Below are positions 1 through 10,545 of a stretch of DNA of 64,000 nt, piece after piece (positions within the stretch are counted from its first letter, which is position 1; each line of letters opens with the position of its first letter). Below the pieces are notes generated by a model, which saw nothing but the letters and a program-made list of their open reading frames with translations, had not been told where the DNA came from and made no database searches. This DNA comes from Dichomitus squalens LYAD-421 SS1 (taxonomy: Eukaryota; Basidiomycota; Agaricomycetes; Polyporales; Polyporaceae), in assembly GCF_000275845.1 (NCBI RefSeq), contig NW_006766897.1, positions 300,321 through 364,320 of the forward strand, written 5' to 3'. The position numbers were made by a program, and so were the translations under genes.

Positions 1-2
1 GC

Positions 3-437
3 GCCTCGCATCACCTGAACCCAGAGGAGATCTCCGAGGACATCAAGAAGTTCTACTTCAACACCGCAGTGGCGAGGAGCGAGGTGACGCTCAGCGCTAA
101 GGAGAACTTCGTCGGCTCGGATCGTATCTCGTTCGGAACCGATGACTGCGGTGGGCCACCTTCCACGGTGCGCATGGGCGGACCTTGGCTGACAGCCGTT
201 GAACCGTGTATCTTCAGCTGTTACGACCCCTGCACGGCGACGACCAAGCTGATAGATCTAACGGCGACAGCCATAACGGGGTCTTGCCACCACCAGCAAC
301 GTGGATGTAATATGGAGCATGGGTCATTCACAACGTACGCCACCTTCTACAGCTATGAGATGCACGCGCATCTATACTTACTGCAGGACCCTTGCGAGGG
401 TACATGTGGAGGTCATAAACCATGCAGAAGGGCGTAG
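3..437 (+). CDS. Amidohydrolase-2 family decarboxylase, 3' part (5' end outside window)
   Basis: The frame opens at the window edge and reads HLNPEEISEDIKKFYFNTAV, then a segment ending NFVGSDRISFGTD. This 'YF(D/N)TA ... F(G)TD' pattern is the C-terminal strand-helix-strand of the ACMSD-like amidohydrolase_2 family (metal-dependent TIM-barrel decarboxylases or hydrolases). After the FGTD aspartate, which is normally a metal ligand, the frame runs on to a stop at 435-437 but no longer resembles the family. The usual ending (Pro, helix, 'N..LF') is not recognisable in any frame by eye. The true end is therefore either spliced in a way I cannot resolve or the 3' end is decayed. Only the first ~50 codons are supported. 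The strand is clear. The start and exon structure lie outside the window. Confidence 0.55.
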   Translation, partial: ASHHLNPEEISEDIKKFYFNTAVARSEVTLSAKENFVGSDRISFGTDDCGGPPSTVRMGGPWLTAVEPCIFSCYDPCTATTKLIDLTATAITGSCHHQQRGCNMEHGSFTTYATFYSYEMHAHLYLLQDPCEGTCGGHKPCRRA

Positions 438-578
438 TGCTGTTAGGTGCCAAACTGTGGCATCGGTATCGATACATTAATACGTCAAGTAGCCTATATA
501 TGCCGCAAAGTGCCCTTGCATCGGGATGTCGTAGCTGTGGTATCGTAGGTCCGCGATAGTGCGCTGCAGTCGTGAGCA

Positions 579-2534
579 CTACTCTTCACGGAGCCAGTTC
601 AGGATGTCATTATGGAACGGTGAGTGCGCGAGGAGCGCTTCACCGTGGTGACCGCTGGGGTCGAAGCGAAGGTTTTTACGCACTCCGTGCGAGGTGAGGT
701 ATCGTTGGACGCGCTGTAGTGCCACAATATTGATCAGTGTGCGCACGTACATCAGAACTTTCGACACTCACGTTGGCGTCGATGATGGAGTCCTTCCCGC
801 CAAGGAAGAACATGGTCTTTTTGGGATTTTTGGCATTCGGGATCTCTTCGTACCACAGGGAGTTGGACGACCAGTCGAAATGTCTCTGGAGGAAGTTGGC
901 AACGCCGAGCTCGGTACCAACGAAGTACTTGATGATGAGGTCGAGACCCTGATTTGTGGGCCAGTCAGCGACACCAATCCTCCTGCATAGCGGATTGACG
1001 TACATTTCTGCATGGCCGGTAGATGAAGTTGTAGCATAGATCTGCACGGATGTGAGCGGCTGAACGGTAGGCAATCGTCATGTCACATACCGCCTTCCCA
1101 AGAGCAGAAAGTGACAGGATCAATGAAACACGATCGCGTGATCATCCCAGGGTGCGCCTTCAGCAACCACGCGTGCCCGAACGAGCCGCTTGGACAATGT
1201 GTCAGCCACGTCCCTCTGATTAGAGTCCGCAAAATCGCGTACTTAGAATGGCTCAGCAAAGTGACACCCTTGGAGGTGCGATCACCGATGGACTTGAGTT
1301 TATCCTCGGAGTCAGATACTTCGGACGTCGGCTCCTTGTTGTCTGCCCAGCCCAGTTCATCGATCAGTCCAGCAAGGTGCTCGACCATCTCGTGCCGGCC
1401 CATGGGCCGCAGGTAACGAGGGTGAAGGATCTCTTGGCTGACATGGGGGAGAAGAGGAACCAGCACGGGGCGATCGGGGACAGCGACCAGTAACTGCTCT
1501 ATGAAGCGACGGTACTGCGTCAACCCCAGCCCCAGCCCGTGCAGGAACACGATGGGTCGAGGTCCGGTGCGAGCGTCCCAGGTCGGTGGTATACGGAGGA
1601 CATACTCCAGGTCCTTGAAGGTCGCGACCTTGGCATTCCACTTGGTCTTGAAGCGCCGACGAAGGAGAGCGTTGCTGAGCGTGACCGCGGCGTACCATAT
1701 GAGCGGCCTCCAAGAAACAGTAACCGGATCGATCGTGAGGAGCAGGGGCATCGCTGCAGGATTAGAGCCCTCCGGAATCTTGACGCCCGCGCGCTGCTCG
1801 AGCAGCTCGATGACTTCGTCCAGGACTTTCTGATTCGTCTGCGAGACCTTGTCGTATCCGGGGAACGGCGCGTTGAAGATGGACCAGTACAGCCAAGCGA
1901 ACATCTCATGGCGACGAATGGAAGACCATGGAACGCGCCGGAACCTAGGATTCATTAGTTTATCCCTCATGGAGGCTTGCAGAACGCTGGGACGCACCAT
2001 GTTCTCAGATAGTTCCTGAAGTCCACGGCGCGTGGGTCGTCGAACTCCAAGACCGTCAATGTCTCCTCAGGACTGCCAGGCCTGTCTACTTTGAGGGTCT
2101 CCTCATCTTCGTCGTAGCCGTCTTCAGGCAGAGACGCGAGACCAGCTTGAAGGACGCGGTGGAAGGCCTTGCGTAGCTCGTGCAGGTTTCCGGGACCGTT
2201 AGGGCTCGGTCCGGAGATGAAGCTCGCGAGGTTGTAGTGGTACACGCTGAAGAAGACCTGCGGGAAAAGCGGCGAGTTTAGGGCGCGTGGATCGAAGCAA
2301 CTGGTCACTGGGTCTGACCTCACTTAATGCAACGGTAAACAGGGCCCAGCCGCGCCACGAGAACGTCCATATGAGGCCATAGTGCAGCGCGTAAATGACG
2401 AAGGCCCATGAGAGGGGTACTACGGACCAGATGGGTGCGACAGCAAGCAGCAAGACGAGATAGAAGGTTAGATCGCGACTCGGAGGCGGGTAGAGTGTCT
2501 CCGCGACGGCCGGGAGGAGCTTCTCTGCTGTCAT
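579..2534 (-). CDS. Membrane-anchored alpha/beta-hydrolase
   Basis: A multi-exon gene coding for about 540 residues. The N-terminal exon (from Met at 2534, MTAEKLLPAVAETL) carries two or three hydrophobic membrane segments (residues ~20-70). An upstream in-frame Met at 2687 gives no recognisable extension. The hydrolase fold follows, with the oxyanion-hole motif FLHGLGLGLTQYRR. The nucleophile elbow LLSHSNGSFG is formed across an intron (donor after TCTAA, acceptor CCAAG). Next come WEGDLCYNF, the acid-strand FLGGKDSIIDAN and the histidine region FDPSGHHGEAL, ending LNWLREE. Ser, Asp and His of a catalytic triad are therefore all visible. The junction of exons 1 and 2 (near 2262-2330) is uncertain because no standard donor keeps the frame. 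Fungal proteins with this architecture are usually annotated only as alpha/beta-hydrolases, and the substrate cannot be inferred. It is divergent from IDH1. Confidence 0.88.
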
Positions 2535-3099
2535 CCTGCTGGAGGCTGCTGGGCCGCCGAGTGTCGTGCGCTCCGTGGGTATAGTTGACCGCGGAAAAAA
2601 GGAAGGGATGGGCGCAACGATAGCGGGGAGCCCAAGGCACCAGGAGACGAGAGGACTACAACTTATGTGTGATGAGGACTTGGTCACCAGCCGCCGAGCG
2701 TCTTCTTTGGGATCACTTGAAACCGAGAATCATGCGACACGGTGCACGACACGAGTTCTTTTATCTCAGGGTCATGAGAGACTGTAGAGGTATATATGCA
2801 CGGGCCGCTGGGGAGAAGTGTCGCGTACAGACAAGCTCACGGATGCCGACGAGCCCATACTATCGACGAACACGGTGGCCGACGGTGGCCTCGGAAAGCG
2901 GAAAGGACGTCGGGCGTGTACGGGGCAGCCACGCGCGGGAGTGATAGCCAGCCATGTGGGCGATGACGCTGCAGACATCACGGACCAAACCGTCTTTCGG
3001 CCGAGCATCTCGTTTTCTTCTACTCACCTCCCCATCCTCGTCCGTCCTCCCTCCCAGCCTATCCATTCTCAGTCCCCCCCGGAGGAGGTGCTGCTCGCC
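2535..3099. promoter_or_regulatory. Divergent promoter region of the hydrolase and IDH1
   Basis: 565 bp between two divergent start codons. The last ~80 bases before the IDH1 start are strongly pyrimidine-rich (about 3010-3080), as is common for highly expressed fungal genes. ORFs reading through this stretch (e.g. 2818-3162) overlap the IDH1 first exon in another frame and show no family resemblance. No clear TATA box was seen. Confidence 0.45.
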
Positions 3100-4772
3100 A
3101 TGATTCGCAACGCCCTCGCTTCTGCTGCCCGCCCCGTCCTCAATGCCGTACGTGCAAATTGACCCGTCGCTTGTCACCCTGGTACACACCTTTTCTGTTT
3201 CCAGAGGACTGCCACCACTCTCTCTGCTGGTTTCCCCAAGGTCACCCAAAGAGTACGTAGTGCCTTCGCGTAGTCTTCGGCGTTCGTGAGCTTACCCGAC
3301 GTAACTTGCCCAGCTGCCGACCAAGTATGGCGGTGTCTACACTGTAAGCCCGGTGCCAGCGTGCAGAGTACGTGTGATATCTGAACAGGCTCTCAGGTGA
3401 CCCTCATCCCTGGTGATGGTATTGGCAATGAGATCACGGACTCCGTCAAGGAGATCTTCGAGTACGTCAACGCTCCCATTGAGTGGGAACAGTACAACGT
3501 CTCCGGCATGTCCTCCGAGGGCGAGGACCTCTTCAAGCAGGCTATGGAGAGTTTGAGGCGCAACCGGGTCGGTCTCAAGGGTGCGTGCTACATCCCCGAT
3601 GTTGTCTAGACGCGTCTGTGCCAAACAGCTTCTCTCGGGTTTGCAGGTATTCTCTTCACTCCTATCTCACAATCCGGCCACATCTCGTGGAACGTTGCCA
3701 TGCGCCAACAGCTTGACATTTACGCGTCAGTTGTTCTCTGCAAATCGCTCCCGGGCTTCCCCACGCGCCACGACAACGTCGACTTCGCGATTATCCGTGA
3801 GAACACGGAGGGTGAGTACTCTGGCCTCGAGCACCAGAGTTACCCCGGGGTCGTCGAGAGCTTGAAGGTCTCCACGCGTGCGAAGGCTGAGCGCATCATC
3901 CGTTTCGCCTTCGACTTCGCGCTCAAGAACAATCGTAAGGTGCGCCAGATCCAAAGCACGTGAAGCCGGAAAAGTCCCTCAACCATTGATGAAATGCAGA
4001 AAGTCACCTGCGTGCACAAGGCAAACATCATGAAGCTCGGTGATGGTTTGTTCTTGAACACCTTCCGTCGCGTTGCCGAGGAGTACAAGACTACTGGCCT
4101 CCAGTTCAACGACATGATTGTGGACAACACGTAAGAGATAACAGCGTTACTATCTTCTAGGTCGCTGACGGTCTTCCGTGGCATGAAGCTCTATGCAACT
4201 CGTTGCTCGCCCAACGCAGTTCGATGTCATGGTTATGCCCAATTTGTACGGTGCCATCGTGTCCAACATTGGCGCTGCGCTTGTCGGTGGTCCCGGCATC
4301 GTCCCTGGCTGCAACGTTGGCAGGGTGAGTGTTGCTCGCGCGCCACAACTTGTTTCATTTGCCTAAACTCGGCGTCTTATCCCTGCAGGAGTACGCACTG
4401 TTTGAGCCCGGATGCCGTCATGTTGCCAAGGACATCATGGGCACCAACCGTGCAAACCCTGCTGCTATGATCCTCAGCTCTACCATGATGCTCCGGCACC
4501 TCGGGTACGTTCGCGAGTCTCTGGGCAAGAATCTGTTTACTGAAGTAGTTTTTGTCCGCTGTACAGTCTCGACCACCTCGCGAACACCATCGCGAGCGCG
4601 ACCTTCGACGTCATCAACGCCGGCAAGGTCCGCACCGCGGACATGGGCGGTGCGTCCTTGTTCCCACTGTTTAGCGCGAAGCGTCTCGGCTCAATGCATA
4701 GCTGTGCCTTCTCTTCTAGGTTCGGCGACTACTTCGGAGTTCACTGCCGCCGTCATCAAAAATATCCAGTAG
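3100..4772 (+). CDS. IDH1: Isocitrate dehydrogenase [NAD+] subunit 1, mitochondrial (regulatory type)
   Basis: A subunit of the hetero-octameric mitochondrial NAD-dependent isocitrate dehydrogenase of the TCA cycle. The start Met at 3100 begins a basic, Ser/Ala-rich presequence ([16 protein letters not shown]), broken by introns before the mature part. Family blocks follow in order: [21 protein letters not shown], then [66 protein letters not shown] and a C-terminus ending [12 protein letters not shown]. The gene has at least eight exons with short introns. One is spliced as AC|C between VDNT and SMQLVA (acceptor after GCATGAAG). The sequence is nearer yeast Idh1 than Idh2, for example in [13 protein letters not shown]. 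The partner subunit gene is also in this window (45324-47157). The hydrolase is divergent upstream and the next gene converges from the other strand. Confidence 0.96.
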
Positions 4773-4952
4773 AGGACCTCGACGGGCTGGATATCGCGGA
4801 CTAGGTCTATGGACGGGGCCAAAGAAGCGGCAGCGTCGGGCCTGCATTTCTTTTACTTCATAATGTAGATGTAGTGTACATGGTGGCCTAACGTATTTAC
4901 TCGCACCCTAGAGCGCTCCCTCTCCTCCAGTGGATGTCATGCTTGCTATGCG

Positions 4953-6765
4953 TCAAGGGATGCTGCTCAAATCGAAGTCCTCGAAAAGCGCATCGTCGTC
5001 AAGCGCAGCATCGAATTCGTCGGGTGCAGAAGTTTCCCGTTTGGGTTTCTTTGCTGCTGGTTCCTCAGAAGGCGCTTGCGCTGGCCCCGGATCTTCCTGA
5101 GGTTCCACCTTGACGATGCTGTCAACGGATGGGGCTTCCGTCCGAGTGGGGTCATCCGACGCCTCACTCTCTCTGCGAGCCTTCCGCAACGCTAAAATCG
5201 TCGAGCAGCGCACCTCGCCTCTCTGGCCCCAACCCTCGGACTGCGGCCGGAAGTCGGCGTACAAAGAGAATCCCTTCTCGTTGAGTTCCTGCGGCGAATA
5301 ACTGGTTGCGAGGAGTCGGAGGGCACCCACGATGTGCGGCGCTGTTTGCCGTAAGGCCTTTGTGATATAGGAGAAGGCGGCGGTGGGTGCGATCGGGGCT
5401 CCCGAGGAGAGGGCGCGCCATTGGGAGGAGGCGGTCTGATAAAGCGGTCTAAAGAAGGACAAGGGAGAGCCAGAGTGAGAAGATGGGCTGGTATATGAGG
5501 GGAGGAAAAGAGAGAGACGATCCGTCGGGTAGGGGGGCGGAGGCGAAGAGAAGGCGAGGCTGCGAGAAACTAAGGACGAAAGGCGGACATGGATACTTAC
5601 ACTCTGGTTTCGGTGACGGGGCGTTCATTTGGTGGCGCATAACCATAGGTGCGAGTCAATGACCGGTGAGCTCTTGGCTGCCACATGCCATATGCACACT
5701 AGGCGGACGGATTGTGAAGGGGGGGAGGGAGGAATTACTCACCGTCTGCCCATGAGTTCTACGTACGGCTGCGAGCCGGTGCGGCTGGCCTCCCTGCCCT
5801 TCTGCTTGCTGTCTGAGTAGAGGCCGAGCGAGACGCCTTTCGTTATTGCGTTCATTTCCGTGTACACAGAGGCTGCAAATCGACAGGGGGGATGAGCATC
5901 GTCCGGTGCACGCACCGCTCGGCACAGCCTCGGCGGGCTGTCCGAGCTCTCAACAAGGCGGTAGCATACCTATACTCAGGGCCTCCTCTCGTCGGAAGCC
6001 CATGCGCTCTGCGACGATGAACGCCCATGCCATCATAATTGGTGCGCGGTTGATCACCGTATACTTCGACTTCATCGCCTGTGGGTAGGCGGTGAGCCTC
6101 GCTCAGCACACACGGATAGAATGAGCCGCCCTGCAGCTTGGACGGAATGCCGCGGACATACACCCCAGAGTGTATGCCATGCCCCGTCGGCGGAGGCCCG
6201 GGCTTTCCGGGTACGGCGCACGTACCTCTTCATCAAGTACTTCATTGAATTCAAGGCTGCCGTACGAGTCGCCCTCTTCCGGAGGTCGGTCTGGCAGAAA
6301 TTGGTTAACGTCGTCGTCACGCTTGCGTTTCTTCTGATTTGCCCTTGTCTGCGTCAAAGATATATTGTCCGCTCCAGAACTTCATGTGACAATGCGGTAC
6401 GGGCAGGAAGACGTACGTTTGTCTTGCTGTCTGCCTTGCTCGTCGAGGCCACATTGCTTGAGCTACCAGCAGCGCCGGCTTTCTGCTTGTATCCCGCTTT
6501 GCGTACAGCTGCGAGGACGAGTTTCCGGAGGTCTTTCTCGTTCACGCCGGCCGATTCGAGCGAGAAATCGGAGAGCCGCCCGAGCTGCTCGGGAGTGTTA
6601 TATGTCTTGTATCTGACCGCAATCAGAATTAATACAACAAACGCAAGGTTTGATCGCCTACATCTTACCCGCTACGGCCATGGCTTTAGACGGTGGTACG
6701 TTGTTGCTTGTCAGCATCTTGAGAAACGCAGGTAGCGGAATTTTCCTCGTGGATACATCAGTCAT
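4953..6765 (-). CDS. Conserved fungal protein of unknown function
   Basis: A multi-exon gene of roughly 400 residues. It starts MTDVSTRKIPLPAFLKMLTS and continues as NNVPPSKAMAVAG. It then passes through a helical segment containing NTPEQLGRLSDF and EKDLRKLVLAAVRKAGYK, which looks like a small helical (UBA- or HhH-like) module. A basic KKRKRDDD stretch that could serve as a nuclear signal follows. Later blocks include FNEVLDEE, RAPIMMAWAFIVAERMGF, QPYVELMGRR and KGFSLYADFRPQSEGWGQRG. The C-terminal ~75 residues are very acidic and end ALFEDFDLSSIP, with KKPKRE just before. The blocks look conserved and not low-complexity, so this is a real gene, but I do not recognise an established family name. 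The basic patch and acidic tail suggest a nuclear protein. Introns reach over 200 bp, longer than elsewhere in the window. It is convergent with IDH1 (180 bp between stops). Confidence 0.75.
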
Positions 6766-7019
6766 TTATGCTAGTAACACAATATAGATCTAGTCGTCAG
6801 ACGTCAGCAACCAACTCCGCTATGTCTTTGCCTCCGAGCACACCTACTGTGACGTCGTGGAACGTGCTAAGACGTGTGATAGGCGCCGCTCGTATCGCGC
6901 TTCGCCGAACGCTCTAAATGGCAATCAACGTCTGCATTCGATGGGCGCTACCGAGCCCGACTTAGACTCTCGTCCTGCACAGCCGTCCCTCCGTCTGCCG
7001 TCTTTCGCCTTGCCTCACA

Positions 7020-7864
7020 ATGATCAACTACATGCTTCTTGTTTCCCGTCAAGGTTTGGATGCATATAGCACCCGATTGGTTACAAACTTATTCTAGGAA
7101 CGATAGGGAAAGTTCGCCTCTCGAAATGGTACACTACGATGTCCCAGAAGGCCAAGGCGAAGATCGTCAAGGACGTCACGCAACTGGTTCTCGCGCGGAG
7201 GACGCGCATGTGCAACTTCCTTGAGTACAAGGGTGCGCCTTCTCACTATCTCGGTGCCTGGCTCGAAGGAGAGCACGAGGGGACTCACTGCTGGGGGCGT
7301 CTGCGCAGACACGAAGGTCGTGTATCGGCGATACGCGTCCCTATTCTTCGTCTGCGGGATCGGCCAGGGGGACAACGAGCTGGTGGTGCTGGAGGTCATC
7401 CACAGATACGTTGAGGTTCTGGACCGATACTTTGGCAACGTGAGTCGCCTCGTTCTTCCGCGAGATCCGGGACGGCTGCTGAGGTGTCCATAGGTTTGCG
7501 AACTTGACCTGTACGAAATCACACCCTGTGACTTCCCTCGTGCGCTGGCTAAGAGTGATCTGCTGCTAGGATCTTCAATTTCCAGAAGGCATACGCCGTA
7601 AGTCTTGTGTCTACTATGAGCTAAACATGATCCCGACTTCGTCGCATGCAGATTCTGGACGAGCTCATCATCGCCGGCGAACTACAAGAGTCTTCCAAAA
7701 AGTCTGTCCTCCGAGTGGTCAGTTTCCATGTCTCGTGACCAGCTTGCTCATGCAGTCTGCTCAATCAGACAATGCAGGTTACACAGGCTGACGGCATTGA
7801 GGAGCAAGAGAATAGCGAGGACACGATGGCACGGCTGGGTAGTCTTGGCTCGAGAGGGCCGTAG
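7020..7864 (+). CDS. APS1: AP-1 complex subunit sigma (clathrin adaptor small chain)
   Basis: Small subunit of the AP-1 clathrin adaptor, which sorts cargo at the trans-Golgi and endosomes. The spliced product is 162 residues: [36 protein letters not shown], then [52 protein letters not shown] and [11 protein letters not shown]. The signature and length are those of AP-1 sigma and not AP-2 or AP-3. Exons by my reading are 7020-7053, 7107-7232, 7309-7439, 7494-7510, 7570-7597, 7652-7717 and 7778-7864, which keep frame throughout (489 nt). The fourth is a 17-nt micro-exon. The C-terminus, after the conserved core, is Glu/Gly-rich and short. The gene converges with REX3. Confidence 0.96.
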
Positions 7865-8054
7865 AGGCAGCATTCCACTCGTAGTGATATCGCTTGTACA
7901 TTTACACATTGTTACATATTGTGATCAGATCCGGATGATGGTTTCTATATGCGAGAAGTGCGGGGGTATCTCTAGTTTGCAGTGAAGACAACGGGACAGC
8001 GAATGAAGGTATCCAATACAGCGGAGGAACAGGGTGAGCGAAAGCAATCGAGGG

Positions 8055-10012
8055 CTATGATGCAGAAGGGTCCGAAGCCATTTGAGCCGGGCGAGGATCC
8101 ACCTTCGGCCTTGGTCTGGGTCCGTTCAAGACGTGCCATCTGACGAGGTCAAGGGTCGCAATTGAGTCTTCAACAGAGCTGTGTCCGGCCGCGCCGGCGG
8201 CTTGTATGGTCTGACCAAGGAACTCCTTGGCTCTATGAGTAGGTCAGCTTTACCTATCTCGGCACATAGGGAGAACACAGTACTCACAGTGCCCTCAGGG
8301 CTCTTCGGTACGGAGGACCTGCTGTATGCGGGAAGAGCACTACGGTATCGACGCAGCGATGGTGGATCATGCGCAACGTCTTCAAGTCATTGTCCAACGC
8401 GTGTCCAATGATGATGGTCTGCGAGTTGATGATCTTGTCAAGAGACTTGCGGATAGATTGAAGGGGTAGCGATGCGGTAGCATAATTTTCCGCAGTTATC
8501 CCGGAGAAGCGGGTGTTGAAGTCTCTGTGAGAGCGTCCAATCGTTAGCGAATTCTGACGTGCGTTTCAGACGGAACGCTGACTTACATGACTTCCACACC
8601 CTCATCCATGCGGACAAGCTCGTCGAGGACTTCTTTTCCACTTCCGTCCACCACGGAAACCCGGGCCACCCGCATCCCCCCCGTCGTGTAGATCATCTCG
8701 CAGTCTAGAGCCACTATGTCCAGAGCAGTGTCGCCAGAATCAAGAGGGGCACGGCTGTGAATGAAAGCATGTCGCCTGTGCAGGGTTTCCGGATCGGACT
8801 CATAGAAGACATGGGGGCCAACTTCACAACCATCCTCGTCTGCCGTCTTTGAGCAGCACGTGTATACACGCCGTTTCTCCCCTGCATAACGACGGCGTAG
8901 TTCAGATGCACTGCGATCGTAAAGCAAAGGCGGTACATACCATTCATCCTAGAGGAGAAGGCCTTTCCCCAGTGGAACCTACACTGGTCTGCTTGTTCGC
9001 GTCTCTTGACCACGAACTTCTCTTGACATCGTTCGCAGGTTTTAATGGAGCCCTCTTCGTGTGGTTGGTCGCCTCCTGGCCCAGGTGGGATGTCGACCAT
9101 ATAGCCCCACGTCTTAAGATCGTCCAGAGTCATGACATATGGAGCGAGCTGAGAGACTGTCAGACGCAGTGACTCCATCCTTTTGCGCATCTCTTCTCGA
9201 GCCTGCACCTCGGCTTCGGTGCCCACAGACGCATGAGAAGATGTATCGGGTTTGGACCGCTTCTTAAGAGCTGCTATGGATGATATCACTGCCTGCGGGA
9301 GTGTAATCAATCAACAAGCTCGACATATAGATATCGCTGTCGTACAACGTACATTACGATATGTTAGCTTGTTGGACTTCGCATAAACTTCTTGTTCTTG
9401 CTTGAGCGCGTGCTCGGAGGCAAGGGTAGGGTTGGCGGGGAGGATCTTTTCGTAAAGCACAACGAAGTGATCGTACAGCGACTTCAACATGGCCTAGATC
9501 CAGGTGAGAGCGAGGCAGAGGCTTAGAATCCGGAAGCGCGTACCTGGCGGACAGGTAGTGCAACTTGCGATTGCGCGGGAGGCACTTTGAGCACAGGCAC
9601 ACCTGTCTGCTAAGAAGTTTGGTGGTTGCATATGATGGCGACCAGAACGAACCCTTACCGAAGACGACTGTACTCCCGTAGGCACCGCTACAGGCCGCCT
9701 TGGAGTTCCTGTACGCTGGAACTTTGTCGGAGGTTCGCTGGATGGAATTACATTGCTGACCCCAGCTGCACGCAATGGGGAGCTAATGGAACGCTTCGCA
9801 GGGATAGATGTAGAGGATCCAGCAGTGGGCTCAGGTGCGGAAAGCCTAGATCCATGAGTAGTAGATGAGGACACTCTTGGCACATCGACTGGAACCGGAG
9901 TGACCGGGAACTGAATGAGGTCAGGACGATGGCTGAAGAGGCAGTTGGGTCGTGCGCAGTGTTCTTTCTCGGGACACGGGAGTGTTTGGAATAAGCCGAG
10001 AGTGGAGAACAT
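8055..10012 (-). CDS. REX3: RNA exonuclease 3 (DEDDh family) with N-terminal CCCH finger
   Basis: A 3'-5' RNA exonuclease. In yeast, Rex3 trims the 3' ends of RNase MRP RNA and other structured RNAs. The N-terminus MFSTLGLFQTLPCPEKEHC continues ARPNCLFSH, giving a C-x5-C-x4-C-x3-H finger as in yeast Rex3. A Ser/Pro-rich linker follows, then a Cys-containing block (CERCQEKFVV, CRFHWGKA). The nuclease domain shows Exo I ALDCEMIYTTGG, Exo II GHALDNDLKTL and Exo III GHSSVEDSIATLDLVRW, so all four acidic residues and the catalytic His are present. The stop is at 8055-8057 and the Met at 10012. The gene is divergent from the ceramide synthase gene (533 bp between starts). Rex1 and Rex4 relatives lack this N-terminal finger, which supports the REX3 assignment. 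Confidence 0.92.
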
Positions 10013-10545
10013 CGTAAGCGTCGATGCAGAACTTGACCCGTCGGACAGGATGAGAGGATGCTAAGCTGCGTTCGCGACGGAAAGGGTTCGGACCGTCGGC
10101 ATGAACAGTCAAGGTGACTGACAAGTCAGATCGTGCCAAGATGGCCTTGCTATCGAGCGCGCGTAACGAAGTACTGTTAATCTGTGACTGTGAGTGTGGA
10201 ACGAAGAGAAGACGGGAGCAGGAGAGGCAGGAAGAGGACGAGCGGGTGCGCAATCGTATGGGAGCGTCGGGGAGGACGAGCGAAACTCAAAAACGCCGGG
10301 GCGCATAATTAGGTGTGCGTCTGTCGGGGCGTGGCATACATGTGGTGCCATAAAAGGCAAGACCGGCACATCTGTAGGCGCTTGAGAAACATGCAAGCGC
10401 CGGTCGCTGGTCGCCGGCCGGGTTCCGTCAAATGTATGCCGTCTCGCGTTGCCTCGTCATACCATCCTCTACGCAGCTCTCCGACCTCCCATTCCACTCC
10501 GTTATATATAATCCCACCGGCCTCCCTGTCAGGTCGTCTGGCCCA
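10013..10545. promoter_or_regulatory. Divergent promoter region of REX3 and LAG1
   Basis: 533 bp between divergent start codons. A perfect TATATATAA lies 35 bp before the LAG1 start. The rest has no obvious coding signal; short ORFs here are low-complexity and overlap on both strands. Confidence 0.45.
10503..10511 (+). promoter_or_regulatory. TATA-like element upstream of the ceramide synthase gene
   Basis: The stretch TATATATAA stands out in GC-rich surroundings. Its first base lies 43 bp from the ATG, so if it acts as a TATA box the 5' UTR must be very short. It could alternatively be part of the leader. Confidence 0.35.

Noticed and set aside
2818..3162. Forward ORF overlapping the IDH1 start
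   Set aside because: It runs through the promoter and the first exon in another frame and shows no resemblance to any family.
6822..6920. Small ORF MSLPPSTPTVTSWNVLRRVI between two divergent genes
   Set aside because: Too short and unsupported; could be an upstream ORF of the AP-1 sigma leader at most.
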